A DNA stretch of 23,073 bases from CAZUZD01 sp964624465 (GTDB lineage: Bacteria > Planctomycetota > Planctomycetia > Isosphaerales > Isosphaeraceae). Shown here piece after piece: positions 15,335 to 23,073 of the stretch. Each line of letters opens with the position of its first letter. Positions within the stretch are counted from its first letter, which is position 1. The position numbers and the translations under genes were made by a program. The notes beneath the pieces are model-generated. The model saw only the letters and a program-made list of their open reading frames with translations. It was not told the origin of the DNA and searched no databases. The stretch covers positions 1 through 23,073 of the forward strand of contig CAZUZD010000066.1 of assembly GCA_964624465.1 (NCBI GenBank). The letters run 5' to 3'.

Positions 15335-16018
15335 TCAGCCCGGCTGCCGCAGGGCGCGGGCGACATCCGCCCAGCGCTCGAAGGGGCGAAACGGCTCGCC
15401 CCGTCGGGTCAGTTCCGCGGCCATGGCCGCGCGAGCGAACCGGAACCCGGGCTCGACCCGCAGGCCGGCCGAGACGTCGGCCAGGCTGTCGCCGGCGAAT
15501 GCCACCGGCGCCCCGCCGGCCGCGGCGCGGGCCGCCTCGACCACGCCCACCTTGCTGATGCCCAGGTCGGCGTCCGGGTGCGGCGCCCCGACGGGCCGGG
15601 CCATCTGGAGCCGGCCGTCGACCAGTTCACCCGGGTTGGCGTGCACCTCCACCCCGCGCACCCCGGCCCGCTCCAGCAGTTGCTCGATGTACCAGGCGCA
15701 CCCGGCCGACGCGACGACGACCCGCCAGCCGGCCGCCTGCAAGGCCGCCACCTCGGCGCCCAGGTCGGGGTCGGGCTCCATGCGGTCGAGCAGGCCGATC
15801 AGGGCCGCGTCGCCCCCCGCGCCCGAGGCGTACGTCCGCCGCAAGGCCTCGAAGTGGCTGATCTGGCCGGCCTGGTACTGGCCCCAGAAGTCGGCGGTGC
15901 CGGGCGGCTGGAGGTGGTCAATCACGAGCTGGTAGTAGTCGCGGCGGCAGACCGTGCCGTCGAAGTCGGTCACGAGCACCGGGCCGGAGGCGGCGGACGA
16001 GGCGGGAGCGGTCGACAC
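15335..16018 (-). CDS. HAD-IB family phosphatase (MtnX-like)
   Basis: A 227-residue cytoplasmic phosphatase of the haloacid dehalogenase superfamily. Motif I is DFDGTVC with nucleophile Asp18 and acid/base Asp20; motif II serine is Ser104 (VVVASAG); motif III lysine is Lys156 (GISKVG); motif IV is FAGDSLADV (174-182). The pattern and length are like MtnX / 2-hydroxy-3-keto-5-methylthiopentenyl-1-phosphate phosphatase and phosphoserine-phosphatase relatives. No methionine-salvage gene is nearby, so the substrate is open. The start is a GTG at 16018 with GAGG 5 bases away; the frame extends upstream to 16177 but the extra N-terminus is unconserved. It is transcribed towards the exported methyltransferase. 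Confidence 0.88.
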   Translation of the reverse strand: MSTAPASSAASGPVLVTDFDGTVCRRDYYQLVIDHLQPPGTADFWGQYQAGQISHFEALRRTYASGAGGDAALIGLLDRMEPDPDLGAEVAALQAAGWRVVVASAGCAWYIEQLLERAGVRGVEVHANPGELVDGRLQMARPVGAPHPDADLGISKVGVVEAARAAAGGAPVAFAGDSLADVSAGLRVEPGFRFARAAMAAELTRRGEPFRPFERWADVARALRQPG

Positions 16019-16339
16019 GAGTCCCTCGCGATCGGGTCTGGGGCGGAGCGGCGTCCGGCACGGGCCGGTGGAGCGGCATCGGGCCTGGCCGCGCCGCCAT
16101 GCGTTGGTACCCGAATGCACTCGCAACCGCCAGGCCGGACCCGGGGCGGCTGGCGCCTGCCGCGGGCTGGACGGCAAATCCGGTGGAGGGCGTGACGGCC
16201 GAGGCCGGCCGGTTGCGACTGCCTGGACAGAGCAGCAACCGCTTCCCCGTCAGCGCGATGGCTCCGGAGCGACCGGGTCGGCCCGAGGGCCGTGACCCCG
16301 CGACGCGACCCGGAGTGCGTCGCCCGGGGGGCCGTTGTC
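16019..16339. other. 321-bp divergent intergenic region
   Basis: It separates the minus-strand HAD phosphatase from the plus-strand methyltransferase. It is GC-rich and contains a loose inverted pair, CTCGCAACCG near 16123 and CGGTTGCGAC near 16210, but no clear promoter boxes or gene. Confidence 0.4.
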
Positions 16340-16969
16340 ATGAGGCTCGAGTCCGCCCCAGGGCCGACCACCACCTTCCAGCGCTCGCTCGAATTCCTGA
16401 CGTCCGGGATCGCGCCAGGCGCGGCCGTGCTCGATGTTGGCAGCGGCGAAGGGGTGTACCTGGCCGCCCTGCGCGAGCAAGGGGTTTGGGCCGTCGGGGT
16501 GGAGATCGATCCCCGGAAGGTGATCGCGTCCCGCGCCGAGGGGTTCGAGGTCCACCAGGGGGCGGCCGAGGCGCTGCCGATCGCAGCCGGCTCGATCGAC
16601 GTGATCCTCTGCAGCGTGGTCCTGCCCTACACCGACGAGCGCCGCGCCCTGGCCGAGTTCGCCCGGGTGCTGCGCCCGGGCGGCCGGGCCGGCGTCACGG
16701 TGCACGCCCCCGGATTCGCGCTGGAGTGCCTGGTGCGCGGCGACCTCCGGCGCCGGGTCTACGGGGTGCGGATGCTCCTGAACACCGCCTGGTACGGACT
16801 CACCGGCCGTCGGCTGCCCGGCCGGCTCGGGGATACCCTCTGCCAGACCCGACGCCGGCTGATCCGAAACGCAGCCAAGACCGGGCTCCGGGTCGAGGCG
16901 GTCCGGGTGCTGCGACGCGACCTGGGGCTGCCTGCGATCGTCGGCTACCGGCTGGCCCGGCCGGGCTGA
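16340..16969 (+). CDS. Class I SAM-dependent methyltransferase
   Basis: A 209-residue protein of the Methyltransf_11 type. Motif I is VLDVGSGEGVYLAALR (30-45), the acidic ribose-binding position is in VGVEIDPRKV, then AEALPIAAGSIDVILCSVVLPY and LAEFARVLRPGGRAGVTVH. The C-terminal third is Arg-rich with a helical LNTAWYGLTGRRLPGRLGD segment, which may bind the acceptor. It lacks a signal peptide, unlike the exported methyltransferase at 14384-15235, so it is probably cytoplasmic. The substrate is unknown. The ATG at 16340 is taken as start although only a GGGGGG stretch precedes it; a GTG at 16292 is an alternative adding 16 unconserved residues. Its stop is 9 bases from the stop of the convergent hydrolase gene. 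Confidence 0.85.
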   Translation: MRLESAPGPTTTFQRSLEFLTSGIAPGAAVLDVGSGEGVYLAALREQGVWAVGVEIDPRKVIASRAEGFEVHQGAAEALPIAAGSIDVILCSVVLPYTDERRALAEFARVLRPGGRAGVTVHAPGFALECLVRGDLRRRVYGVRMLLNTAWYGLTGRRLPGRLGDTLCQTRRRLIRNAAKTGLRVEAVRVLRRDLGLPAIVGYRLARPG

Positions 16970-16978
16970 GCGGGATGG

Positions 16979-18361
16979 TCAGGGCCGAGGCGCGACCTGG
17001 CGGGCGACGGCGTCGATGATCTGATCCTCGACCCGCTCGGACCACGGCGCGGGCATGCCGTAGTACAGCATGGCGCCGCCCCCCTCGTAGCCGCCCTCCT
17101 TGAGGACGCGGAGCGAGGGGATGTAGCCCATGACGTCGTTGCAGTAGGCGGCCACCCAGGTGTGCGAGGTGCCGACGTTCCGCTTGATCCGGTGCGCGAA
17201 GTCGACGACCACCTCGCCGCCCAGGAACACGAAGTCGAGCGATCCCAGCCGCCACGACTGCACCGGGTACGGGTACGTCGGCTTCAGCGGGCCACCGGCG
17301 TCGAGCTGCGACAGGATCTGCCGGGCGCGGGCGACCTCGAAGCGGTTGTCCGACTTCGCGAGCTGCTCCCAGGCGGCGCGGTCGGGGATCGGGGCGAAGG
17401 CCAGGTCGATCTCCTCGTAGCGGCGCTCCAGGCGGTCGGCGGTGGCGATCGCTCGCATGCCGCCGCCCAGCACCCGCTCGACGGCGGCGGCCAGGTCCTC
17501 ACCGTAGCGCTCGGCCAGGGCGACCTCGCGGCGCGGCAGCGGGTTCTGGTCGGCGCCGCAGCCGGCCCAGAACAGCGCCGTGGTGCCGGGGTGCGCCCGC
17601 TCGACGGCGATCTGGGCGAAGCCGGCGTAGTCGCCCGAGAACTGGTAGTCGTCCAGGGTCGTGCAGTGGCAGGCATAGCCGAAGAGGACCGCCTTGAGCC
17701 GGTCGCCCGAGCGGACCCGGAGCACGGGCACGTCGTGGTCGTCGGGGCCCATCAGCGCCAGCTTCGACCGCAGCTCGGGCACGCGGCCCTGGTCGTTGTT
17801 GCGGCGGTTCACGGCGAAGTCGCACCGGCCCGTCTCCCACGCCAGCCCGGCCGGCGCCAGGTCCGTCAGCGCCGCGGCCACCACGCCGACCAGGGCATCC
17901 TTGAGGAACGCCTCGTACGCCCGCACCCGGCCGAGCTGCTCGGCGTCGAGCGGGTACATGCCCAGCAGGTTGGCCCCGACGACGGGCCCGCAGTGGGTGT
18001 GCGAGCAGGCCAGCACGACGGCCGGTCGGTCCAGGCCGTGCTCGGCGCGGAGGCGGTCGCGGACGGCATCGGAGAGGTCGCGGCTGATGCCGCAGACGTC
18101 CAGGGTCACGATCACGCCGCGGGCCCCGGCGGGATCCTCGACGACCAGCGCCTTGGCCCAGAGGTCGTGGCGGGCCCCCTCCGACGGCTTCGTGCGGGCG
18201 GCGTAGCCGGACATCCACATCGACTGCTTCGGCGTGATGACCACCCGGCCGGCGCCGGCCTTCCAGCCCTGAGGCTGGGCCGCCGCCGGGGCCGTGGCGA
18301 GCAGGGCCAGCGCGAGCGCGGCCAGGATCGGGGACGCGAGCAGGCGGGCAGACCTCGGCAT
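16979..18361 (-). CDS. Exported neutral/alkaline ceramidase-family hydrolase
   Basis: A 460-residue protein with a signal peptide (MPRSARLLASPILAALALALLATAPAAA, probable cleavage near 28). It matches the N-terminal domain of neutral/alkaline non-lysosomal ceramidases: GAGRVVITP near the start, SHTHCGP with His121 and His123, YACHCTT with His232, and GGEVVVDF with Glu383, followed by AYCNDVMGYIP with Tyr406/413; these are the expected zinc ligands. The segment where true ceramidases carry the nucleophile serine (GDVSPN) reads CGADQNP (268-274), with no serine, and the C-terminal domain of classical ceramidases is absent. It is therefore probably a zinc amidase or hydrolase with another substrate. 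GGAG precedes the ATG. It lies 63 bp downstream of the WD40 kinase gene on the same strand. Confidence 0.88.
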   Translation of the reverse strand: MPRSARLLASPILAALALALLATAPAAAQPQGWKAGAGRVVITPKQSMWMSGYAARTKPSEGARHDLWAKALVVEDPAGARGVIVTLDVCGISRDLSDAVRDRLRAEHGLDRPAVVLACSHTHCGPVVGANLLGMYPLDAEQLGRVRAYEAFLKDALVGVVAAALTDLAPAGLAWETGRCDFAVNRRNNDQGRVPELRSKLALMGPDDHDVPVLRVRSGDRLKAVLFGYACHCTTLDDYQFSGDYAGFAQIAVERAHPGTTALFWAGCGADQNPLPRREVALAERYGEDLAAAVERVLGGGMRAIATADRLERRYEEIDLAFAPIPDRAAWEQLAKSDNRFEVARARQILSQLDAGGPLKPTYPYPVQSWRLGSLDFVFLGGEVVVDFAHRIKRNVGTSHTWVAAYCNDVMGYIPSLRVLKEGGYEGGGAMLYYGMPAPWSERVEDQIIDAVARQVAPRP

Positions 18362-18424
18362 GGCCGGCGACTCCGGGCGGGAGGGATGGGGTGGGTGGGA
18401 GGCAGGCAGGGCGTCGGCGCCATC

Positions 18425-21400
18425 CTAGCGGACGCGTGGGCCGTCGGCGAGCGGCCGCTGCGCCGGGGGCCCCGACGGCGGCAGGGCCTCGAACGCGGTG
18501 CGCTCGGCCTGCCACTCGGCGTCGGTGAGGGTGTGGTACGTCTCGTCGCGGTTCAGGCCCAGGCCGGCGAGCACGCGGGCCTCGCGGGCCAGCCGGTCGG
18601 CGGGCTCACCCGCGGCGACCGGCACGGGCCAGGTGCGGACGATGTGGTCCTCGCCGCCGGTGAGCACGGCGCGGCCGTCGGGGCGGAAATCGGCGCACCA
18701 GATGGCGTTGCGGTGCCGCAGCTCGGGCCCGAGCCGGGCGCCGGTGCTCACGTCCCAGAACCGGAGGGTGCGGCCCATGCCGACGGTCGCCAGGGTGGTG
18801 CCGTCGGGGCTGAAGGCCAGGCCCGTGACCCAGCCCTCGTGCCGCAGCGCGGGGCCCAGCGGGGTGCCGGTGGTGGGGTCCCAGAGCTGGGCCGTGCCGG
18901 CGAGGCTGCCGGTGGCCAGCCGCCGGCCGTCGGGGTGCAGGGCCAGCACCCGCACCGCGTCGTCGTGCACCAGATCGGGCCCGCGACGCGCGCCGGTCGC
19001 AACGTCCCAGGCCCGCACCCGGCCGTCGGCGCAGCCGGTATAGACCGTGAGTCCGTCGCCGCTGAACAGGACGCTCTGCACGGCCTGCGGGTGCCGGATC
19101 GGCGGGCCCAGGGGGGCTCCGGTGTCGGCGGCGAAGAGCCGGAGCGTCTCGTCGCGGCTGGCGGTGGCCACCACCCGGCCGTCCCCGCGGATCGCGACGC
19201 CCAGCACGTCGAGGTCGCTGGCCAGGGGCGCCCCCAGGGGCGCGCCGGTGTCCAGGTCCCAGACCTGCGCGAGCCCGGGCGGATCGGTGCCGAGGCCGGT
19301 CGGTGGGCGCCCGCCCGGGCTGCGGCCGCCAGCCACCACCCGCCGGCCGTCGGCGCTCAGGGCCAGGGCCCGGACCTCGCCGGCAAACGGCAGGGGCGCG
19401 CCGACCGGGGCGCCCGTCGCCAGGTCGCGCACCAGCACGCGGGCACCGCCGGCGGTCAGCGCGTGCCGGCCGTCGGGCGTGACCTTCAGCGCCTGCACCG
19501 TGTCGTCCGAGCGCGGGCTGGCCGTCACGCCGAGCCCGCGGTCGCCGCCCATCCGCCAGAGCCGGACCCGGCCGGCGCGGGTCTGGGTGGCCACCGACCG
19601 GCCGTCGGGCGCCAGCCGGACCTCGATGACCTGCTCGGTGTGCGGCAGCGTGTTGCCCTGCCCACGCTGGCTGCCGGCGTCCCACAGGCGGGCAGTGCGG
19701 TCGAAGCTGCCGGTGACGAGGGTGGTCCCCCCGGCGCCGAATTGCGCCGTGGGCACGAAGCTGCGGTGCTCGATCGACCCCAGCCGGCTCAGGACCTCGG
19801 TCCCGGTTTCGACGTCCCAGAGCCGGACGACGGTCGAGTGGCCGGCCGTCAGCAGGGTGTCGCCGTCGGGGGCGAACTCGGCCCGTTCGAGGGCGCCGCG
19901 ATGATCGAGTTCGTGGAGCAGCCGGCCGGTGGCCACGTCCCAGAGCCGCGCCTTGCGGTCGGTGCCGAAGCTGAGGAGCACGGCCCCGTCGTCGCGGAGC
20001 ACGGCCCCGTTCAGGCCGCCGGGGTGGTGGATCTCGGGCCCGACCGGGGTGCCGCTGGCGGGCTCGACGATCCGGATCGTCCCGCCGGCGTCGGCCGTGA
20101 AGAGCCGCGTGTCGCCGGCGGCGAACCCGACGCTCACGACCCGGGCGGCGTGCGACGGGACCCCGGCGATCGGGTTCCCCGTGGCGACGTCCCAGAGGCC
20201 GCAGGTGCCGTCCTCGGCCCCGGCCAGCACCCGCGCGCCGTCGGCGCTCAGGGCGGCCGCGCGGACCTCGCGGTGCAGCTCGATCAGCGGCCCGCGCGGC
20301 TGCCCCGTGGCGGGGTCGCGGACGAGCAGGCCCCCGGCGCCGGTGGCCACCAGCAGGGCCGGCGCCTGGCGGGCGAACTCCAGGACGGTCACCCCGCCGC
20401 CGTGGATCAGGCCCTCGGCCGGGAGACCCAGGGGCCGGCCGGTGCGGGCGTCCCAGAGGCGGACGTGGCCCACCATGTCGCCGGTGGCGATCACGGCGCC
20501 GTCGGGGGCGAAGGCGAACCGGCTGATGGCGTGATCGCGGTGGTCCAGAATCGCCACCGGCGCCGTGATCCGCGCCCGGCAGGTGGCCAGGGCCGTGCGG
20601 ATGGCGCGCTCGAGGTCGGCGCGGTGCGACGGCACCTCGGCCAGGGCGCGGGTCAGCCAGAGCAGCGCGCGGCCATACTCCTCGCGATCGGCCCACTCCA
20701 GGCCGCGCTCCAGCAGCAGGGTGGCGCTCTGCGCCTGGGCCGCCTGCTGCGAGGCGTTGGCCAGGGTCTCGTGCTGCTCGGCGAGCTGGCGCTGGGTCGT
20801 CTCGGCCGCCAGCGCCTGGCGCTCGCGGCCGTTGGCGCGCCAGACGATCACCGTCGCCACGGTCGCGATCGTGGCCGTGGCCAGCAGCGCCAGGCTGGCG
20901 CCCCGGATCAGCCGCCGGTGCCGACGTTCCCAGCGCGAGACGCGCACGGCCATCGGCTCGGCGACGCCGGCGATCGGCTCGTCGGCCAGCCAGTGGCGCA
21001 GGTCCGCGGCCAGGTCGAGCGGCGAGCCGTATCGGGCCGCGGGGCTGCGATGCATCGCCCGCCCGCAGATCGCCTCGAGCGCCGGCGGGATCGCGGCCAC
21101 CCGGCTGCGCGGCGGGTCGAGCACGCCGGCGATGGTGCAGCGCACCACCTCGGCCGGGTCGTCGACCCCCGCCAGCGGCCGCGCACCGGCCAGCAGGTGG
21201 TACAGGGTCGCGCCCAGGCTGTACACGTCGCTGGCCGGGCCGACCGCCGTGGCATCGCCGAGGGCCTGCTCCGGGCTCATGTACCCCCGGCTGCCGACGG
21301 GCGTGCCCGGCTGGGTCGGGCTCGGGTCGAGCGACGACCCGCTCCGCATCCAGCCGCTGCCGCTCTCCTGCAGCGTGCCCGTGGTCTGCGCCCCGGCGGC

Positions 21401-22012
21401 CCCGTCGGCGGGGGAGCCTGGTTCGTCGCGGTCGAGGAGCTTGGCGAGGCCCCAGTCGACGACGAGGGTCTCTCCGAACTTGCCGAGCATGACGTTGGAG
21501 GGCTTGAGGTCGCGGTGCAGGACGCCGCGGTCGTGGGCGTAGGCGACGACGTTGCAGACGTCGAGGAACCGCGCCAGCAGGTCGCGAAACGCCAGCGATT
21601 GGAAGTCGGGGCCGGGCGGTGCATGGAACGCCGCGATCGCCTCCAGGAACGTGCCGCCCTCGATCAGCCGCATGGCGTAATAGGGCCGCCCCGCGTCGTC
21701 GTGCCCCAGGGCGTAGATCGGCACGACGCCCGGATGCTCGAGCCGGCCGGTGACCTTGGCCTCGATCAGGAACCGGGCGCGGGCCTCGTCGCGGTCGGCC
21801 AGCTCGGGGCGGATCTGCTTGATCGCCACTCGCCGCTCGAGCGCCTCATCGTGACCGACGAGCACCTCGCCCAGGCCGCCGGTGGCCAGGTGCCGGACGA
21901 CCCGGTAGCCGGCCCGCGCCGCCGGCCCACGACCCGTCTGCCAGGCCCGGAACCCGGCCTCGGAGGCCGCCCACGAGTCGTCGTCGGTGGCGAATGTGCG
22001 GTCCGTGCTCAT
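18425..22012 (-). CDS. Ser/Thr protein kinase with transmembrane helix and about 15 WD40 repeats
   Basis: A 1195-residue Hanks-type kinase. The kinase domain has the glycine loop TGGLGEV (44-50), AIK with Lys65, HRDLKPSN (166-173) with catalytic Asp168, DWG at 186-188 in place of DFG, and GYMSPEQ at about 243-249. Between DWG and SPE lie about 58 residues rich in Ser, Thr, Gly and Pro, longer than usual. A transmembrane helix follows at about 369-391, then a Gln/Ala/Glu-rich probable coiled coil (395-430). About 15 WD40 repeats (about 490-1150), each ending in variants of RLWDxxTG, could form two seven-bladed propellers outside the cytoplasm. The tail contains TYHTLTDAEWQAER. The ATG at 22012 is preceded by GGGGGA. 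The C-terminal paralogue lies upstream and the ceramidase-family gene downstream. Confidence 0.92.
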   Translation of the reverse strand: MSTDRTFATDDDSWAASEAGFRAWQTGRGPAARAGYRVVRHLATGGLGEVLVGHDEALERRVAIKQIRPELADRDEARARFLIEAKVTGRLEHPGVVPIYALGHDDAGRPYYAMRLIEGGTFLEAIAAFHAPPGPDFQSLAFRDLLARFLDVCNVVAYAHDRGVLHRDLKPSNVMLGKFGETLVVDWGLAKLLDRDEPGSPADGAAGAQTTGTLQESGSGWMRSGSSLDPSPTQPGTPVGSRGYMSPEQALGDATAVGPASDVYSLGATLYHLLAGARPLAGVDDPAEVVRCTIAGVLDPPRSRVAAIPPALEAICGRAMHRSPAARYGSPLDLAADLRHWLADEPIAGVAEPMAVRVSRWERRHRRLIRGASLALLATATIATVATVIVWRANGRERQALAAETTQRQLAEQHETLANASQQAAQAQSATLLLERGLEWADREEYGRALLWLTRALAEVPSHRADLERAIRTALATCRARITAPVAILDHRDHAISRFAFAPDGAVIATGDMVGHVRLWDARTGRPLGLPAEGLIHGGGVTVLEFARQAPALLVATGAGGLLVRDPATGQPRGPLIELHREVRAAALSADGARVLAGAEDGTCGLWDVATGNPIAGVPSHAARVVSVGFAAGDTRLFTADAGGTIRIVEPASGTPVGPEIHHPGGLNGAVLRDDGAVLLSFGTDRKARLWDVATGRLLHELDHRGALERAEFAPDGDTLLTAGHSTVVRLWDVETGTEVLSRLGSIEHRSFVPTAQFGAGGTTLVTGSFDRTARLWDAGSQRGQGNTLPHTEQVIEVRLAPDGRSVATQTRAGRVRLWRMGGDRGLGVTASPRSDDTVQALKVTPDGRHALTAGGARVLVRDLATGAPVGAPLPFAGEVRALALSADGRRVVAGGRSPGGRPPTGLGTDPPGLAQVWDLDTGAPLGAPLASDLDVLGVAIRGDGRVVATASRDETLRLFAADTGAPLGPPIRHPQAVQSVLFSGDGLTVYTGCADGRVRAWDVATGARRGPDLVHDDAVRVLALHPDGRRLATGSLAGTAQLWDPTTGTPLGPALRHEGWVTGLAFSPDGTTLATVGMGRTLRFWDVSTGARLGPELRHRNAIWCADFRPDGRAVLTGGEDHIVRTWPVPVAAGEPADRLAREARVLAGLGLNRDETYHTLTDAEWQAERTAFEALPPSGPPAQRPLADGPRVR

Positions 22013-22164
22013 GACCGGTCCCCCGCGGCACGGCCGACCGGGGCCGGGGAGCGTGGCGCGCATCGGGGGCGGCGGCTGGTGGTGAGCGTGAGTCGGCGCA
22101 TGGCGGGAACGACCTGGTGGGGGGCAGTCGAGCGGGCGGTGTGGGAGGCGGGGGCGGGGCGAGC
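22013..22164. other. 152-bp spacer between the tandem WD40 genes
   Basis: GC-rich sequence without an AT-rich patch, promoter boxes or hairpin that I can support. The two genes may be cotranscribed. Confidence 0.35.
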
Positions 22165-23073
22165 TCAAGGGGCAGTCGGTTCGAGGGCGGCGCGGTCGGC
22201 CTCCCAGTCGGCGTCGGGCAGGGTCCGGTAGGTCCCGTCGGGGTTGAGCTGCTGGGCGGATCGGACCTGCGCCAGGCGGGCCAGGCGGGCGGGGTCGCCG
22301 GGGCTCGGCACCGGCAGGGGCCAGGTCCGGATCCGGCGGTCCTCGCAACCCGTCAGCACCGACGCGCCGTCGGACGCGAAGACCAGCGACCAGACGGCGC
22401 CGGGGTGCTTCAGGTCAGGCCCGAGCCGCCGGCCGTCGGGCACGTCCCAGAACCGCAGGGCGCGGCCGGTGCCGGCGGTGGCCAGAGTGGTGCCGTCGGG
22501 GCTGAAGGCCAGCGCCGTGACCCAGTCGTCGTGCGGCATCGGGGCCCCGATCGGGCGGCCGGTGGTGAGGTCCCAGAGCCGCGCGTTGCCGGCCAGGGTG
22601 CCGGTGGCCAGGGTCCGGCCGTCGGGGTGCAGCGCCAGCGCCCGCACGCCGTCCTCGTGGGTCAGCAGCAGCGGTCCGAGGGCCCCGGTCTTCGGGTCCC
22701 ACGACCGGACGCGGCCGTCCTCGCAGGCCGTCAGCAGCAGCCGGCCGTCGGCGGTGAAGGTCAGCGCCAGCACCGTCTCGGGGTGCGGCAAGGGGGCGCC
22801 GAGCGGGGCCGCGGTGGTCGCGTCGAAGAGCCGCACGGTGCGGTCGCGGCCGCCGGCGGCCAGGGTGGCGCCGTCGGGGCTGAAGGCCAGCGCCACGATC
22901 TCGCGGCCGCTGGCCATGGGCGGCCCGAGGGCCTGGCCGGTGGCGACGTCGAAGAGGCGGGCGCGGCCGTCGATCCCGGCGGTGGCGACCCGGCGGCCGT
23001 CGGGGCTCCAGGCCACGGCCCAGATCAGCCCGGGGTGCGGGAACCCCGGCCCGACCGGGGCCCCGGTCCGGGC
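22165..23073 (-). CDS. C-terminal part of a second WD40-repeat protein, probably a kinase paralogue
   Basis: The minus-strand frame is open to the right edge, and 302 residues are visible. They hold six WD40 repeats with SPDG ... RLWD/RFWD signatures, followed by a tail (GTYRTLPDADWEADRAALE) that matches the tail of the neighbouring kinase (TYHTLTDAEWQAER). The last four repeats are very close to the last four of the neighbour, including FSPDGTTLATxGxGRxLRFWDV in both. This points to tandem duplication, so an N-terminal kinase domain probably lies beyond the window, though it is not seen. The stop at 22165 is 152 bp from the start of the next gene on the same strand. Confidence 0.88.
   Translation of the reverse strand, partial: ARTGAPVGPGFPHPGLIWAVAWSPDGRRVATAGIDGRARLFDVATGQALGPPMASGREIVALAFSPDGATLAAGGRDRTVRLFDATTAAPLGAPLPHPETVLALTFTADGRLLLTACEDGRVRSWDPKTGALGPLLLTHEDGVRALALHPDGRTLATGTLAGNARLWDLTTGRPIGAPMPHDDWVTALAFSPDGTTLATAGTGRALRFWDVPDGRRLGPDLKHPGAVWSLVFASDGASVLTGCEDRRIRTWPLPVPSPGDPARLARLAQVRSAQQLNPDGTYRTLPDADWEADRAALEPTAP

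Noticed and set aside
17162..22231. A 1689-residue plus-strand open frame opposite the ceramidase-family and kinase genes
   Set aside because: It is antisense to two genes with clear motifs, its composition is Gly/Ala/Arg/Gln-rich without domains, and such frames are expected in very GC-rich DNA.

Overview
The window is very GC-rich and most likely comes from a planctomycete, probably an Isosphaeraceae- or Gemmataceae-like lineage. That is inferred from gene content: a Ser/Thr kinase fused to about 15 WD40 repeats beside a second WD40 protein with a matching C-terminus, a secreted HEAT-repeat protein ending in a planctomycete-type cytochrome c domain, an LEPR-XLL-like N-terminal motif (LEAREVLS), a ceramidase-family hydrolase, and several secreted proteins of no known function. 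I see no rRNA, tRNA, CRISPR array, transposase or prophage gene.

Left part (1-7470): the 3' end of an Ala/Pro/Glu-rich gene converges on a minus-strand pair, gluconokinase followed by an LEPR-XLL-like protein. A divergent gene encodes a Gly/Tyr-rich secreted protein and ends in a strong hairpin. Next come a small Cys-containing protein and a DUF937-TM-OmpA-like envelope protein, both on the minus strand. A 551-bp intergenic region carries two opposed promoter candidates, one driving the DUF937 gene and one driving an AlgI-type MBOAT O-acyltransferase on the plus strand.

Middle (7480-10300): a small acidic DUF4259-like protein, then an intergenic region with a perfect 32-bp inverted repeat whose arms look like REP palindromes preceded by GTAG. 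After it come a DUF4188-like protein, a divergent membrane protein and an inositol-monophosphatase-family enzyme.

Right part (10350-23073): a minus-strand series runs HAD phosphatase, exported SAM-methyltransferase, then a 1325-residue exported di-haem HEAT protein, probably continuing to the inositol-phosphatase-like gene. A plus-strand methyltransferase follows. The minus strand then holds a ceramidase-family hydrolase preceded by the WD40 kinase and the C-terminal part of a second WD40 protein, cut by the window edge.

The least ordinary parts are the GTAG-flanked inverted REP-like pair, the exported methyltransferase next to the multi-domain di-haem HEAT protein, the DUF937/OmpA fusion with a long leader, the ceramidase relative without the expected nucleophile serine, and the duplicated WD40 genes. 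I do not recognise a complete new defence or mobile system. Many long open frames on the opposite strand are by-products of high GC and were left out.
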